From NCBI RefSeq assembly GCF_041380235.1, contig NZ_JBGIYY010000018.1, forward strand, positions 1 through 64,000: DNA of 64,000 bases, written 5' to 3'. This document shows positions 6,779 through 13,335 of this stretch, in pieces (position 1 is the first letter of the stretch; each line of letters starts with the position of its first letter). The notes beneath the pieces were generated by a model. That model did not search any database, had not been told where the DNA came from, and saw nothing but the letters and a program-made list of their open reading frames with translations. Made by a program: the position numbers and the translations under genes. The DNA comes from Glaciecola sp041380235. GTDB lineage: Bacteria; Pseudomonadota; Gammaproteobacteria; Enterobacterales; Alteromonadaceae.

Positions 6779-7282
6779 ATGGAAGTTAATTTCCCCAAAC
6801 ATAGGAAGGTAGGCAATACATTTGTTCTGTTTTTCGCCGTTGGCTTTTTAGTTTTAGCTATTTCATTGGCATTGGGCCAAAAAATTTGGTTATCAGCTCT
6901 ACTTAGTATTTTCTCTATGGTTGTGTTCTTTTATTTGAAAGTAATAAGGCACAGAGGAAAACACGCGAAATTTTTAGATAGTTTTGGTACCAGCATATCC
7001 AACTCTACCTTTTATCAAAAAGAATATGCTATTGGCGCAGTTCCTTTCTCAAATAGGTTTATGTCATGCTGCTCAAGAATAGAGGGCAATCAGCTTTTCT
7101 TTGGCCGACCTAAGCATTATCGAGCATTAGATTTAGAGAAGATTCATCGCATAGAAATATTAAAGTGTTTAGGCCATGATATTGCTAAACTTGAGGTTCA
7201 AAGTTACAAGCACGAGCATACTCTATACATCCCATGGTCGCCTTTATTAGCTGATAAAGTGGATTTTGAAATTGGCACATAA
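6779..7282 (+). CDS. Cassette 11: membrane-anchored protein, unknown
   Basis: The protein has 167 residues. Two hydrophobic helices (about 13-32 and 36-56) are followed by a soluble strand-rich domain of about 110 residues ending in LYIPWSPLLADK. The architecture is like cassette 1, but no sequence similarity is evident by eye. ATG 6779 is preceded by ATGAGG. The TAA stop comes from attC 11. Confidence 0.65.
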   Translation: MEVNFPKHRKVGNTFVLFFAVGFLVLAISLALGQKIWLSALLSIFSMVVFFYLKVIRHRGKHAKFLDSFGTSISNSTFYQKEYAIGAVPFSNRFMSCCSRIEGNQLFFGRPKHYRALDLEKIHRIEILKCLGHDIAKLEVQSYKHEHTLYIPWSPLLADKVDFEIGT

Positions 7283-7384
7283 CAAGTCAATCAAAACAAT
7301 CACTGCGTTCGTTGGGACGAATACACGCGGACCGGCTTCGCCATTATGCTCCGCGTGCCTGCGCCCGTTATTGAAAAGTTGAGG
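7279..7384 (+). repeat. attC site 11 (long form)
   Basis: CATAACAAGTC through to GTTGAGG (7378-7384), about 106 bp, with a GC-richer central spacer (TCGTTGGGACGAA and GCGGACC segments). Its right core is now GTT followed by the first bases of element E2. Confidence 0.8.
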
Positions 7385-7547
7385 CAGCAGAATAACTAAC
7401 ATTTGATTTAGCACCTGAGAAAGTGTGCAGAGATCACACTTAAAACGAGCGAATAAGTTGATTTGAGATAGGAATTTCCATTGCACAGAAAGAGCAATCA
7501 ACAGAGGAACACGTTTTGGAATAGCCAATTAGTTGTTCTACAGCCTC
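7381..7547 (+). repeat. Junction element E2, 167 bp
   Basis: Flanked by GTT (7378-7380) and GTTATGT (7548). The ends GAGGCAGCAGAATAACTAA and the complement of AGTTGTTCTACAGCCTC pair with three mismatches. Nested inner stems are AAAACG (7442-7447) with CGTTTT (7512-7517), and GTTGATT (7457-7463) with AATCAAC (7496-7502). The interior aligns along its length with E4 (shared TTTGATTTAGCACCTGA, CCATTG, AGAAAGA). No plausible protein is encoded on the plus strand. Confidence 0.82.
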
Positions 7548-7570
7548 GTTATGTCACAGGGGTATAATTT

Positions 7571-7858
7571 ATGAACTATTCGATTTTATTTGCATCATTA
7601 CTAATTGGATGCCTCATTTGTCTTCCGCTATTCAGATATCTGTTTAATGCTGTTTTTCAAAATGCGCCTGAGTTTGACAAAGGTTACAGCAAAGTGAAAA
7701 ATCGCGATGCAACCGAAGATTTTTTTACTGCTCATGGAAGCCGAGATACAACCGTGAATTCATTTGCGTTTTATAATTTAATCGTACTTCTTTTGCCATT
7801 AATTCCCGCGTGTTTCGCCGCTGTCCCTATTTATTTTTTGATCGAATGGATGTTTTAG
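7571..7858 (+). CDS. Cassette 12: two-helix membrane protein, unknown
   Basis: The protein has 95 residues, with helices at about 4-22 and 67-92 and a polar middle (DKGYSKVKNRDATEDFFTAHGSRD). It is preceded by AGGGGT at a workable distance. The family is not recognised. Confidence 0.62.
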   Translation: MNYSILFASLLIGCLICLPLFRYLFNAVFQNAPEFDKGYSKVKNRDATEDFFTAHGSRDTTVNSFAFYNLIVLLLPLIPACFAAVPIYFLIEWMF

Positions 7859-7865
7859 TATGCAA

Positions 7866-7933
7866 AATAACAAACGATTTAACTCGCTACGCTGGGACAG
7901 TGCTGCGCTCCGCCCATTAATCGGGTGTTAGCC
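7866..7933 (+). repeat. attC site 12
   Basis: AATAACAAACG through to GTTAGCC (7927-7933). Complementary arms include GATTTAAC and TTAATCG. Confidence 0.85.
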
Positions 7934-7936
7934 TAA

Positions 7937-8518
7937 ATGGATATGAGGTCTCTTCTGAAAACTTATGTTTTATTAATTCTAATTATCGCAGCGAACCATG
8001 CCTTGGCCGATAGTTGGAGCGCACCCACCGAGATGGGTTTCGCTAGCCCTAACTCGAAATACGTCTTGAAAGTGCAGCCTGCTAAATTAAACCTTGAAAC
8101 ACCGCCAGTTGCTTCTATATATGAGTACACTGACGACAAATACACTAGACATGTTAGTTTTGATTTAACCAATGAGTGGTCACCAGTGTTTGCAGTAATA
8201 TTGGACTCAGGAGTGGTTGTTACTTTTGATAATTGGGCTAGTTTGGGATACGGAGATAATGTAGTTGTTTTTTATTCTTCAGGAGGCGAGCTTCTAAAGT
8301 CGTACAGCCTAGAGCAATTATACGCGCCTGCATTATTTGAAAAAGTAAATGAGAATCAAACTGTTTCATCTACTTGGTGGCGGTGTTCAAGCTCTCGGCC
8401 ATGGGCACATGACAATACCGTTATCGTAAGAGACACTATCGGTGGAACATTTCATTTTAGATCTGACGGCACATTTGATTATTTCGAAACGGGTGGTTGT
8501 ATTGGCATTGCAGGCTAA
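7937..8518 (+). CDS. Cassette 13: exported protein, unknown
   Basis: The protein has 193 residues (a second ATG at 7943 gives 191). A signal peptide is clear (KTYVLLILIIAANHALA, cleavage before DSW). The mature region contains short beta-rich segments (SPNSKYVLKVQP, VFAVILDSGVVVTFDNW), reminiscent of beta-propeller blades, and two cysteines near the C-terminus (WRCSSSRPW, GGCIG). I do not recognise a family. Its TAA stop is in the attC box. Confidence 0.68.
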   Translation: MDMRSLLKTYVLLILIIAANHALADSWSAPTEMGFASPNSKYVLKVQPAKLNLETPPVASIYEYTDDKYTRHVSFDLTNEWSPVFAVILDSGVVVTFDNWASLGYGDNVVVFYSSGGELLKSYSLEQLYAPALFEKVNENQTVSSTWWRCSSSRPWAHDNTVIVRDTIGGTFHFRSDGTFDYFETGGCIGIAG

Positions 8519-8578
8519 CAAAAACATTAACCGGACACTGGCCAGAGCAGCCAGCGCCGGTTATGTTAAGTGTTGAGG
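8514..8578 (+). repeat. attC site 13
   Basis: GCTAACAAAAAC through to GTTGAGG (8572-8578), with ACCGGACACTGGC and GCCGGTTATG arms. The right core reads into element E3. Confidence 0.86.
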
Positions 8579-8741
8579 ATGTAGAAAAAACTAAGTAACA
8601 AAATGGGTTTAGAAAGTTCTACAATTAACGCACAAAAAATGCGCATGTACGTGAATTTCAGATAGGAAAAAGCATTGAACTTTAAAAATAATCAACACAG
8701 AACGCAGTCCTATTTTTACGTTTTGTTTTTTCTACAGCCTC
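8575..8741 (+). repeat. Junction element E3, 167 bp
   Basis: Flanked by GTT (8572-8574) and GTTATGT (8742). The ends GAGGATGTAGAAAAAAC and the complement of GTTTTTTCTACAGCCTC pair with one mismatch over 17 bp. The centre keeps the E2/E4 pattern (TTTCAGATAGGAA, GCATTGAA, AATAATCAAC, AACGCAG), though inner stems are weaker. No ORF. Length is exactly that of E2 and E4. Confidence 0.82.
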
Positions 8742-8751
8742 GTTATGTGTT

Positions 8752-9183
8752 ATGAAAATTCAAATTAAAGTTGTATTTTTGACAATTTACTTCGTGTCAT
8801 TTTCTGCGTTTTCGCATGTTGATACCATCTTAAAGCTAGAAGGTGGATCGTTAATTGGTTTGCCTGAAGAATTTTCACCTGCTTCAATGGATATTGCGCA
8901 AGGCATTTTGGAAATCGCAGGAAAACGATTGAAATTTCCAGATTGTATTAGCAACTTCTTCGACTTTCGTAGTGAAGATTTGTTGATTACCGCTTCTTGG
9001 TATCACGAGACTTTAGATGGGTCTTTACCAGCCTATATCACTCTCGGTACAACAGAACAGTATCCTGATAATAGTCTGGTAATTGATATTGAGAATTTAG
9101 TACCAATTCCTTCGGAGTGGGGTTTTGGAAAATCAGAAGACGAAAAAATATGTGTAGAGAAGTTTGTAAATGACGGCACATAA
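8752..9183 (+). CDS. Cassette 14: exported protein, unknown
   Basis: The protein has 143 residues with a signal peptide (KVVFLTIYFVSFSAFSHV, cleavage near 21-22). The mature region is acidic. Two cysteines (PDCISNF and KICVEKF) could pair. ATG 8752 is only ten bases after the end of E3 and has no ribosome site in between, so its translation signal, if any, would have to come from the element. The TAA stop is part of attC 14. Confidence 0.65.
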   Translation: MKIQIKVVFLTIYFVSFSAFSHVDTILKLEGGSLIGLPEEFSPASMDIAQGILEIAGKRLKFPDCISNFFDFRSEDLLITASWYHETLDGSLPAYITLGTTEQYPDNSLVIDIENLVPIPSEWGFGKSEDEKICVEKFVNDGT

Positions 9184-9309
9184 CAAGAAATTTAAGTCAG
9201 TCACTGTCGTTCCTTCGGACAATTTGTATTGGCTAAAACCTGCATTTCACTGCGTTCAATTTTTGCAGATTTTAGCCAATACAAATCGCCGTTTAATTAA
9301 GTGTTGAGG
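9179..9309 (+). repeat. attC site 14 (131 bp, long palindromic spacer)
   Basis: CATAACAAG through to GTTGAGG (9303-9309). The spacer contains a long nearly perfect palindrome: ATTTGTATTGGCTAAAA and CTGCA on the left, TGCAG and TTTTAGCCAATACAAAT on the right. The folded single strand would be a hairpin much longer than in the other sites. Confidence 0.82.
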
Positions 9310-9472
9310 CTGTAGAATAACTAGTTTTTGATTTAGCACCTGAAAAGTTGTATAAATATTTTACTGAAATCGCGCAGCTACGTTGATTTCAGACACGGAT
9401 TACCATTGTATAGAAAGAATAATCAACGTAGGAACGCTGCTTGAAATAGCGATTTAGTTATTCTACAGCCTC
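9306..9472 (+). repeat. Junction element E4, 167 bp
   Basis: Flanked by GTT (9303-9305) and GTTAGCT (9473). The ends are a perfect 18-bp inverted repeat, GAGGCTGTAGAATAACTA. Nested inner stems are AAATCGC (9367-9373) with GCGATTT (9449-9455), GCAGC (9374-9378) with GCTGC (9436-9440), and CTACGTTGATT (9378-9388) with AATCAACGTAG (9421-9431). A roughly 43-nt segment (9324-9366) stays unpaired on one arm only. An alternative stem CTGAAATC / GATTTCAG (9364-9371, 9385-9392) competes with these. No ORF. Confidence 0.85.
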
Positions 9473-9502
9473 GTTAGCTATTCAAAATAGTAAAGCAGTG
9501 AT

Positions 9503-9766
9503 ATGGCAAAACTAAAGAAAAAGATGACGACTGCACAGAAAGTTGCAAAGCGAAAAGCCAAGCGCGAGCGGCAAAAGAAATATATGACGGCTTTTGTGAA
9601 TGGAAAACAAGTAAGAATAAAAAGACCTACTTTAATCGAGGGTTTGCCAATTGATGAATTTATTGAGCAAAATGGTGACCCAATACTGTTTCACGAAAAT
9701 GAAATGTGGGAGTCCATTGATGAGCGTCCTAAAATTTCAGAGGATATGGCTCAGCACGATAGCTAA
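9503..9766 (+). CDS. Cassette 15: small basic-to-acidic protein, unknown
   Basis: The protein has 87 residues. The first 35 are very lysine/arginine-rich and helical (KLKKKMTTAQKVAKRKAKRERQKK), followed by an acidic half (DEFIEQNGDPILFHENEMWE). A nucleic-acid contact by the N-terminus is possible, but nothing else supports a function. It starts 30 nt after the GTTAGCT core. Confidence 0.6.
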   Translation: MAKLKKKMTTAQKVAKRKAKRERQKKYMTAFVNGKQVRIKRPTLIEGLPIDEFIEQNGDPILFHENEMWESIDERPKISEDMAQHDS

Positions 9767-9825
9767 AAGGATTAAGACGGATTTCCACGAAGAACGTTGT
9801 CAAACCGTTTATCCAAAGTCTAAAT
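9760..9825 (+). repeat. Decayed attC 15
   Basis: Clearly related to attC 9 (shared ATTAAGACGGATTT, CAAACCG, TTATCCAAAGT), but both core boxes are mutated: TAACAA has become TAAAAG, and the GTT of the crossover has become TCT. IntI should no longer recombine here, fusing cassette 15 to what follows. Confidence 0.7.
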
Positions 9826-9965
9826 CTACTCATTCTGATCTCCTTCTTAGTTTGTTCAACACAACTATTGTAGCTCTGGCTTAGCTAATCCGCGAATAAT
9901 TGCAGATCAGCATCTTTGAAAGTGGCTCGTGGGGAGTCATTATGTCTGTGTATCAAGGGATATTA

Positions 9966-10133
9966 ATGAATATCGAATTCGAAGCAACAATCGTGGATTA
10001 TGGCGAGGCTATTGGTGGTGATATTATTCAGGTATTATTTGCTGAAGGTGAAGATGAAGATTTATTTAATCCCACGAACCGCTATCTCTGCTTTGCCTCC
10101 AATTATGAACTTGATGCCGGTACTCCTTGTTAA
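9966..10133 (+). CDS. Probably truncated cassette gene, unknown
   Basis: The protein has 55 residues from ATG 9966 (ribosome site AAGGGA); ATG 9942 with GGGGAG upstream is an alternative. The sequence MNIEFEATIVDYGEAIGGD ends abruptly after ASNYELDAGTPC, and no attC follows before the next GTT junction at 10156. The ambiguous base at 10155 stands at that junction. The 3' end of this gene and its attC may be missing by recombination or by misassembly. Confidence 0.5.
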   Translation: MNIEFEATIVDYGEAIGGDIIQVLFAEGEDEDLFNPTNRYLCFASNYELDAGTPC

Positions 10134-10206
10134 TTTGCACCGCTATGGAGCCATNGTTATTGAAAAGTTATCTCTCTATTTGACGGAGAGGCTTTTTGTA
10201 CATACA

Positions 10207-10498
10207 ATGTATTCACGATTAAATTCGAGTGGAATGAAGTTAAAGCTGCTTCAAATCAAGTAAAACATGGAATCTCATTCAAAGAAGCAAAGTCTGCATT
10301 TTTTGATGAGAGAGCTTTGCAGTTTTTTGATAACACAAACTCAATACTTGACGAAGACCGCTTTCTTTTATTAGGAATGAGTAACGCTTCAAAACTACTT
10401 CTTATTTGCCATTGTGAACGAAAGGCGGGGAAGTCATTCGTATAATTTCAGCAAGGAAGGCTACAAAATCTGAATCAAAACTTTATGGTGATTTATGA
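10207..10498 (+). pseudogene. brnT: brnT toxin gene, frameshifted
   Basis: BrnT is a RelE-fold ribonuclease toxin. Conceptual translation gives FTIKFEWNEVKAASNQVKHG and ISFKEAKSAFFDERALQFFD, then RFLLLGMS and LLLICHCER. The frame then breaks at a GGGG run (10427-10430), and the expected ending VIRIISARKATKSESKLYGDL continues in another frame to TGA 10496-10498. The ATG 10207 is also one base out of frame with FTIKFEW; an extra T in ATGTATTC would repair it. Two one-base deficits in homopolymers suggest either sequencing error or a dead toxin beside an intact antitoxin. ATGA overlap with brnA is preserved. Confidence 0.8.
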
Positions 10499-10728
10499 AA
10501 GCCGAATATGACCTAAGTAAACTTCAATCCCGCAAAAATCCTTATGCGAACAAGCTGAAAAAGTCAGTCACGATTAGATTAGGAGAAGACATAATTGGAT
10601 ATTTCAAGGGCATGTCTGAGGAGACTGGTGTTCCATATCAAAGTCTAATCAACTTATATCTTAAAGATTGTGTTCAGCAGCATCGCAAGGTTGACATAAG
10701 TTGGCAATCAGAGATAACAAAAACATAA
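10495..10728 (+). CDS. brnA: BrnA antitoxin (ribbon-helix-helix)
   Basis: The protein has 77 residues. It ends in the BrnA-type ribbon-helix-helix: KSVTIRLGEDIIGYFKGMSEETGVPYQSLINLYLKDCV. It binds BrnT and represses the operon. Its ATG overlaps the brnT stop. The last five codons and the stop (10726-10728) lie inside attC 16, so the attC sequence encodes the C-terminus EITKT or similar. Confidence 0.88.
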   Translation: MKAEYDLSKLQSRKNPYANKLKKSVTIRLGEDIIGYFKGMSEETGVPYQSLINLYLKDCVQQHRKVDISWQSEITKT

Positions 10729-10777
10729 ACCGGACACTGGCAAGAGCCGCCAGCGCCGGTAATGTAAGTTGTTAGCG
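10713..10777 (+). repeat. attC site 16
   Basis: GATAACAAAAAC through to GTTAGCG (10771-10777), with ACCGGACACTGGC and GCCAGCGCCGGT arms. Same subfamily as attC 13. It overlaps the end of brnA. Confidence 0.86.
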
Positions 10778-10793
10778 ACATACGGAGCTTATT

Positions 10794-11471
10794 ATGAGAA
10801 TAATATTAATCGTTTGGATGATAATAGTACTTTCATCTTGTCAAAGCACCTCTAACACACGTGATATCGTGGGTAAAAAAATTGGAGTGGATTACAAACT
10901 CTATGAATCATTAAGTCTGTGTCATTCGCATCTTGGTTTTACTGTTTTTCAGAATACAAAAGAAATCTATGATATCGAAACAGACATAAATGAATTAGTG
11001 ACAGCTGGATACATGAAGGGAATAAAACAAGCTAACAATTTACCCATAGAGGTGGATTCTGGCATTCGATGGAGCAACTTTCTAAGCTATTCGTCTTGGG
11101 ATTCTAGTGCAACACTCAATAATAGTGGCTTAGAGAAACTCGATAATGTATCAAAAAAATATGATTTAGATTACCTTCTGATCGCTAGGGACTATGAGGT
11201 GTTTTTTAAAGGAGAAGCATGCAATGGCGCTTGGTTCAATACCCAAAATGGATCGGTTCGCAGTTTTGTGCCTATTTACGTCGCGTTAATTTTTGACGCA
11301 AAATCAGGTGAATACGTTGGGACTACCTTTATTACAAATGACAATCATAAGAGCGCTTACGATGCTGTGCAGGATGTTTCAAAGTTAAATGAAGCTGAAG
11401 TAAGAATGCTCACTGACTACTCAAGAGATGCAGCGACTATGGCAATTACTTCTTTTTTCGAAGTGAAATGA
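10794..11471 (+). CDS. Cassette lipoprotein, unknown
   Basis: The protein has 225 residues. A lipoprotein signal is present (ILIVWMIIVLSSC, lipid-accepting Cys16). The mature domain is mixed alpha/beta with two further cysteines (LCHSH, EACNGAW). The run DYLLIARDYEVFF and later VALIFDAKSGEYVGTTFI have the look of a periplasmic beta-sheet domain seen in envelope lipoproteins. I cannot name a family. RBS GGAG precedes ATG 10794. It is followed after 23 nt by another gene with no attC between. Confidence 0.7.
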   Translation: MRIILIVWMIIVLSSCQSTSNTRDIVGKKIGVDYKLYESLSLCHSHLGFTVFQNTKEIYDIETDINELVTAGYMKGIKQANNLPIEVDSGIRWSNFLSYSSWDSSATLNNSGLEKLDNVSKKYDLDYLLIARDYEVFFKGEACNGAWFNTQNGSVRSFVPIYVALIFDAKSGEYVGTTFITNDNHKSAYDAVQDVSKLNEAEVRMLTDYSRDAATMAITSFFEVK

Positions 11472-11494
11472 GCTGATAAGGCACTGAGAATTGA

Positions 11495-11839
11495 ATGGGT
11501 GATTCGACTAATTTAGCAAAAGCAAGTATTCGTTTTCTTAGCTTGAATAAGCTACAAGCATTGACTCTTGAGAGGGAAGTTATAGGGGCGTCTCAAAGCA
11601 AGCATTTTAAAAACGACTGTTATGTCGGATGTGTCACTCTAATGGACGATAACTTAGAAGATATTGTGCATTTTTTTATACGTCAACAGTTAAAAATCGA
11701 CGACTGTGATTTGTTTATTTCTGTATTTTCGGATTTGGATTCAAATATCGTTGATGTTCCAAATCTGGTCAATCGAATGCTTAAGTACATTGACTGTAGA
11801 TTAACCTTTTCTTATACGGTCGCAGAAGATGATATATAG
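11495..11839 (+). CDS. Unknown soluble protein, second gene of the same cassette
   Basis: The protein has 114 residues with no membrane segment or signal peptide. It is alpha/beta with acidic stretches (DDNLEDIVHFFIRQQLKIDDCDLFISVFSDLDSNIVD). It shares a cassette with the lipoprotein upstream (23-nt gap). The family is not recognised. The remains of an attC follow. Confidence 0.6.
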   Translation: MGDSTNLAKASIRFLSLNKLQALTLEREVIGASQSKHFKNDCYVGCVTLMDDNLEDIVHFFIRQQLKIDDCDLFISVFSDLDSNIVDVPNLVNRMLKYIDCRLTFSYTVAEDDI

Positions 11840-11908
11840 CAAATCACTGATTGCCGGCGTTTTTGCGGATATCGCAGCGATTTGCGGCTTATCCAAATGC
11901 TTGATAAC
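11835..11908 (+). repeat. Degenerate attC 17
   Basis: ATAGCAAATC at the left (TAACAA with one change), complementary inner segments GATTGCCG and CGGCTTATC, and TTGATAAC at the right where GTTATAAC would be expected. Both cores are damaged; it is probably inactive. Confidence 0.5.
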
Positions 11909-11925
11909 AAAGAGAGCCCACTAAT

Positions 11926-12249
11926 ATGGAAGTTTCAGAAACCTTCGGTGATGAAGCACGAATTCAGCTTAATTTCTTCTCATTTATGACAATTGCAATT
12001 TGGGTTTGTTTTGGCGCAGCAATTACTTTTGCTATTACTTTTCACTTTGTAGTTTCATTCGCTGCCTATGAGGGTAACGGAAACCCCAATGCGATGTTTT
12101 GGTTTGCTAGTTTAATGTATGGGTTTATGGGTTTCATATTTTCACTGATAGGTGCTGCCGTGGTGTATCATCCTTATAAATACTGGTGTGAAAAAATGCG
12201 AGGGCAACGTGTTAGAGGTAAAATTGCGCTCATCAACAGAGGCGAGTAA
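11926..12249 (+). CDS. Last array gene: two-helix membrane protein, unknown
   Basis: The protein has 107 residues with hydrophobic helices at about 19-45 and 56-82 and a basic C-terminal tail (KMRGQRVRGK). No family is recognised. After its stop there is only a weak TAAC...GTTAAC remnant (12248-12274), so this is taken as the end of the cassette array. Confidence 0.62.
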   Translation: MEVSETFGDEARIQLNFFSFMTIAIWVCFGAAITFAITFHFVVSFAAYEGNGNPNAMFWFASLMYGFMGFIFSLIGAAVVYHPYKYWCEKMRGQRVRGKIALINRGE

Positions 12250-12308
12250 CTTACTCATTCGTGATTTGTTAACATGGCATTGGTGTTGTTGCAAGGCCCA
12301 GGGGTAGT

Positions 12309-12785
12309 ATGAGAAAAGTCATCATTTTTGGAAATTCAGGCTCTGGCAAATCTACTCTGGCCAAAAAACTAAAAGCTGAAGGTCTGGCGCACTTAGATTT
12401 AGATACGATTGCCTGGCAGCCAAGCATGCCGCCTGAAAGAAAAGCGCTAGATGAATCACAAAAGGCACTTGCCGAATTTGATGCTAGCAACGACTCATGG
12501 GTGATTGAAGGCTGCTATACCGACCTCCTTGAGATGGCAGCGAATCTTGCTTCAGAAGCAATATTCATGAACCTCGAAGTAGATTTATGCATCCAAAATG
12601 CAAAGAGCAGACCCTGGGAGAGACATAAATATCCCTCAAAACAAGCGCAAGACCAAAACTTGAGTATGTTAATTGAATGGATTGCTCAATATCCTAAAAG
12701 AACAGATACTTTTTCAAAGTCGGCTCACGAAGCCTTATTCTCAAATTTTAATGGAGTAAAGGTTATGCTTACCGAGAACTTGTAG
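12309..12785 (+). CDS. P-loop NTPase, adenylate/shikimate-kinase-like
   Basis: The protein has 158 residues. The Walker A motif GNSGSGKSTLAKKL is at about 8-21, and the base-like segment HLDLDTIAWQPSMPPERK follows. This resembles the small AAA/'topology modulation' kinase-like proteins (FlaR-type), in which a DxDxxxW segment follows the P-loop. The substrate is not known. There is no attC around it, so it marks ordinary chromosome right of the array. Confidence 0.75.
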   Translation: MRKVIIFGNSGSGKSTLAKKLKAEGLAHLDLDTIAWQPSMPPERKALDESQKALAEFDASNDSWVIEGCYTDLLEMAANLASEAIFMNLEVDLCIQNAKSRPWERHKYPSKQAQDQNLSMLIEWIAQYPKRTDTFSKSAHEALFSNFNGVKVMLTENL

Positions 12786-12828
12786 TAAGCATGCTTTATT
12801 TTATTTTTATGTTGTTGAGCGCCGTATT

Positions 12829-13335
12829 ATGAATATTGTATGCGAAACCGAGCGGCTAGTTGTGCGAGAGTTTAAAGTAGCGGATGCGGCGTTTATTATT
12901 TGCTTGCTAAACGATTCGTCTTTTATTCAAAACATAGGCGATAAAAATGTGCGCTCGCATATTGACGCCATTGCATATCTAAAAGAGGGTCCAATGGCCA
13001 GTTATCAGGGCTTTGGTTTTGGTTTGAATTTAGTTAGTTTAAAACACGGTATGGTTCCTATCGGTATGTGCGGTTTGCTGAAACGAAACGAGCTTGAGCA
13101 CCCTGATTTAGGCTATGCATTCTTGCCCGAGTTTTGTGCAAAAGGCTATGCTTTTGAAGCAAGCAAATCTGTCCTCAATACGACAATTGAGCAAAACTCT
13201 CTAAGCGCGGTTTTGGCCATAACCTTGCCAAATAATAATCGTTCTAACCACCTTTTAGATAAATTAGGCTTTGAATTTAAAAGAACTATCGAACTTTATG
13301 GGGCTAGCAATAACCTTTATGAATATTTACTGTGA
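12829..13335 (+). CDS. GNAT acetyltransferase, RimJ/RimL-like
   Basis: The protein has 168 residues. It begins with the typical ETERLVVREFKVADAAFIICLLND of RimJ/RimL-type GNATs. It has an acetyl-CoA-binding region (DLGYAFLPEFCAKGYAFEA, where R/QxxGxG/A is present as CAKGYA) and the late motif LPNNNRSNHLLDKLGFEFK. It probably acetylates an N-terminal amine of a protein or small molecule. The stop overlaps the next gene's GTG by three bases. Confidence 0.88.
   Translation: MNIVCETERLVVREFKVADAAFIICLLNDSSFIQNIGDKNVRSHIDAIAYLKEGPMASYQGFGFGLNLVSLKHGMVPIGMCGLLKRNELEHPDLGYAFLPEFCAKGYAFEASKSVLNTTIEQNSLSAVLAITLPNNNRSNHLLDKLGFEFKRTIELYGASNNLYEYLL

Noticed and set aside
7247..7528. Minus-strand frame of 93 codons across attC 11 and element E2
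   Set aside because: It reads through two palindromic noncoding structures and has no ribosome site or recognisable protein.
6517..9472. The four palindromic junction elements as group IIC-attC introns
   Set aside because: They are only 147-240 bp, lack the 5' GTGCG-type start and any domain V/VI or reverse transcriptase, and carry true terminal inverted repeats.
6517..9472. The junction elements as ordinary attC sites
   Set aside because: Their outermost paired bases are GAGGC/GCCTC next to GTT on both sides. A canonical attC pairs TAAC on the left with GTTA on the right.
1642..10777. CRISPR array suggested by regularly repeated short sequences
   Set aside because: Repeats are attC sites of varying sequence separated by genes of varying length; no constant repeat/spacer pattern or cas gene is present.
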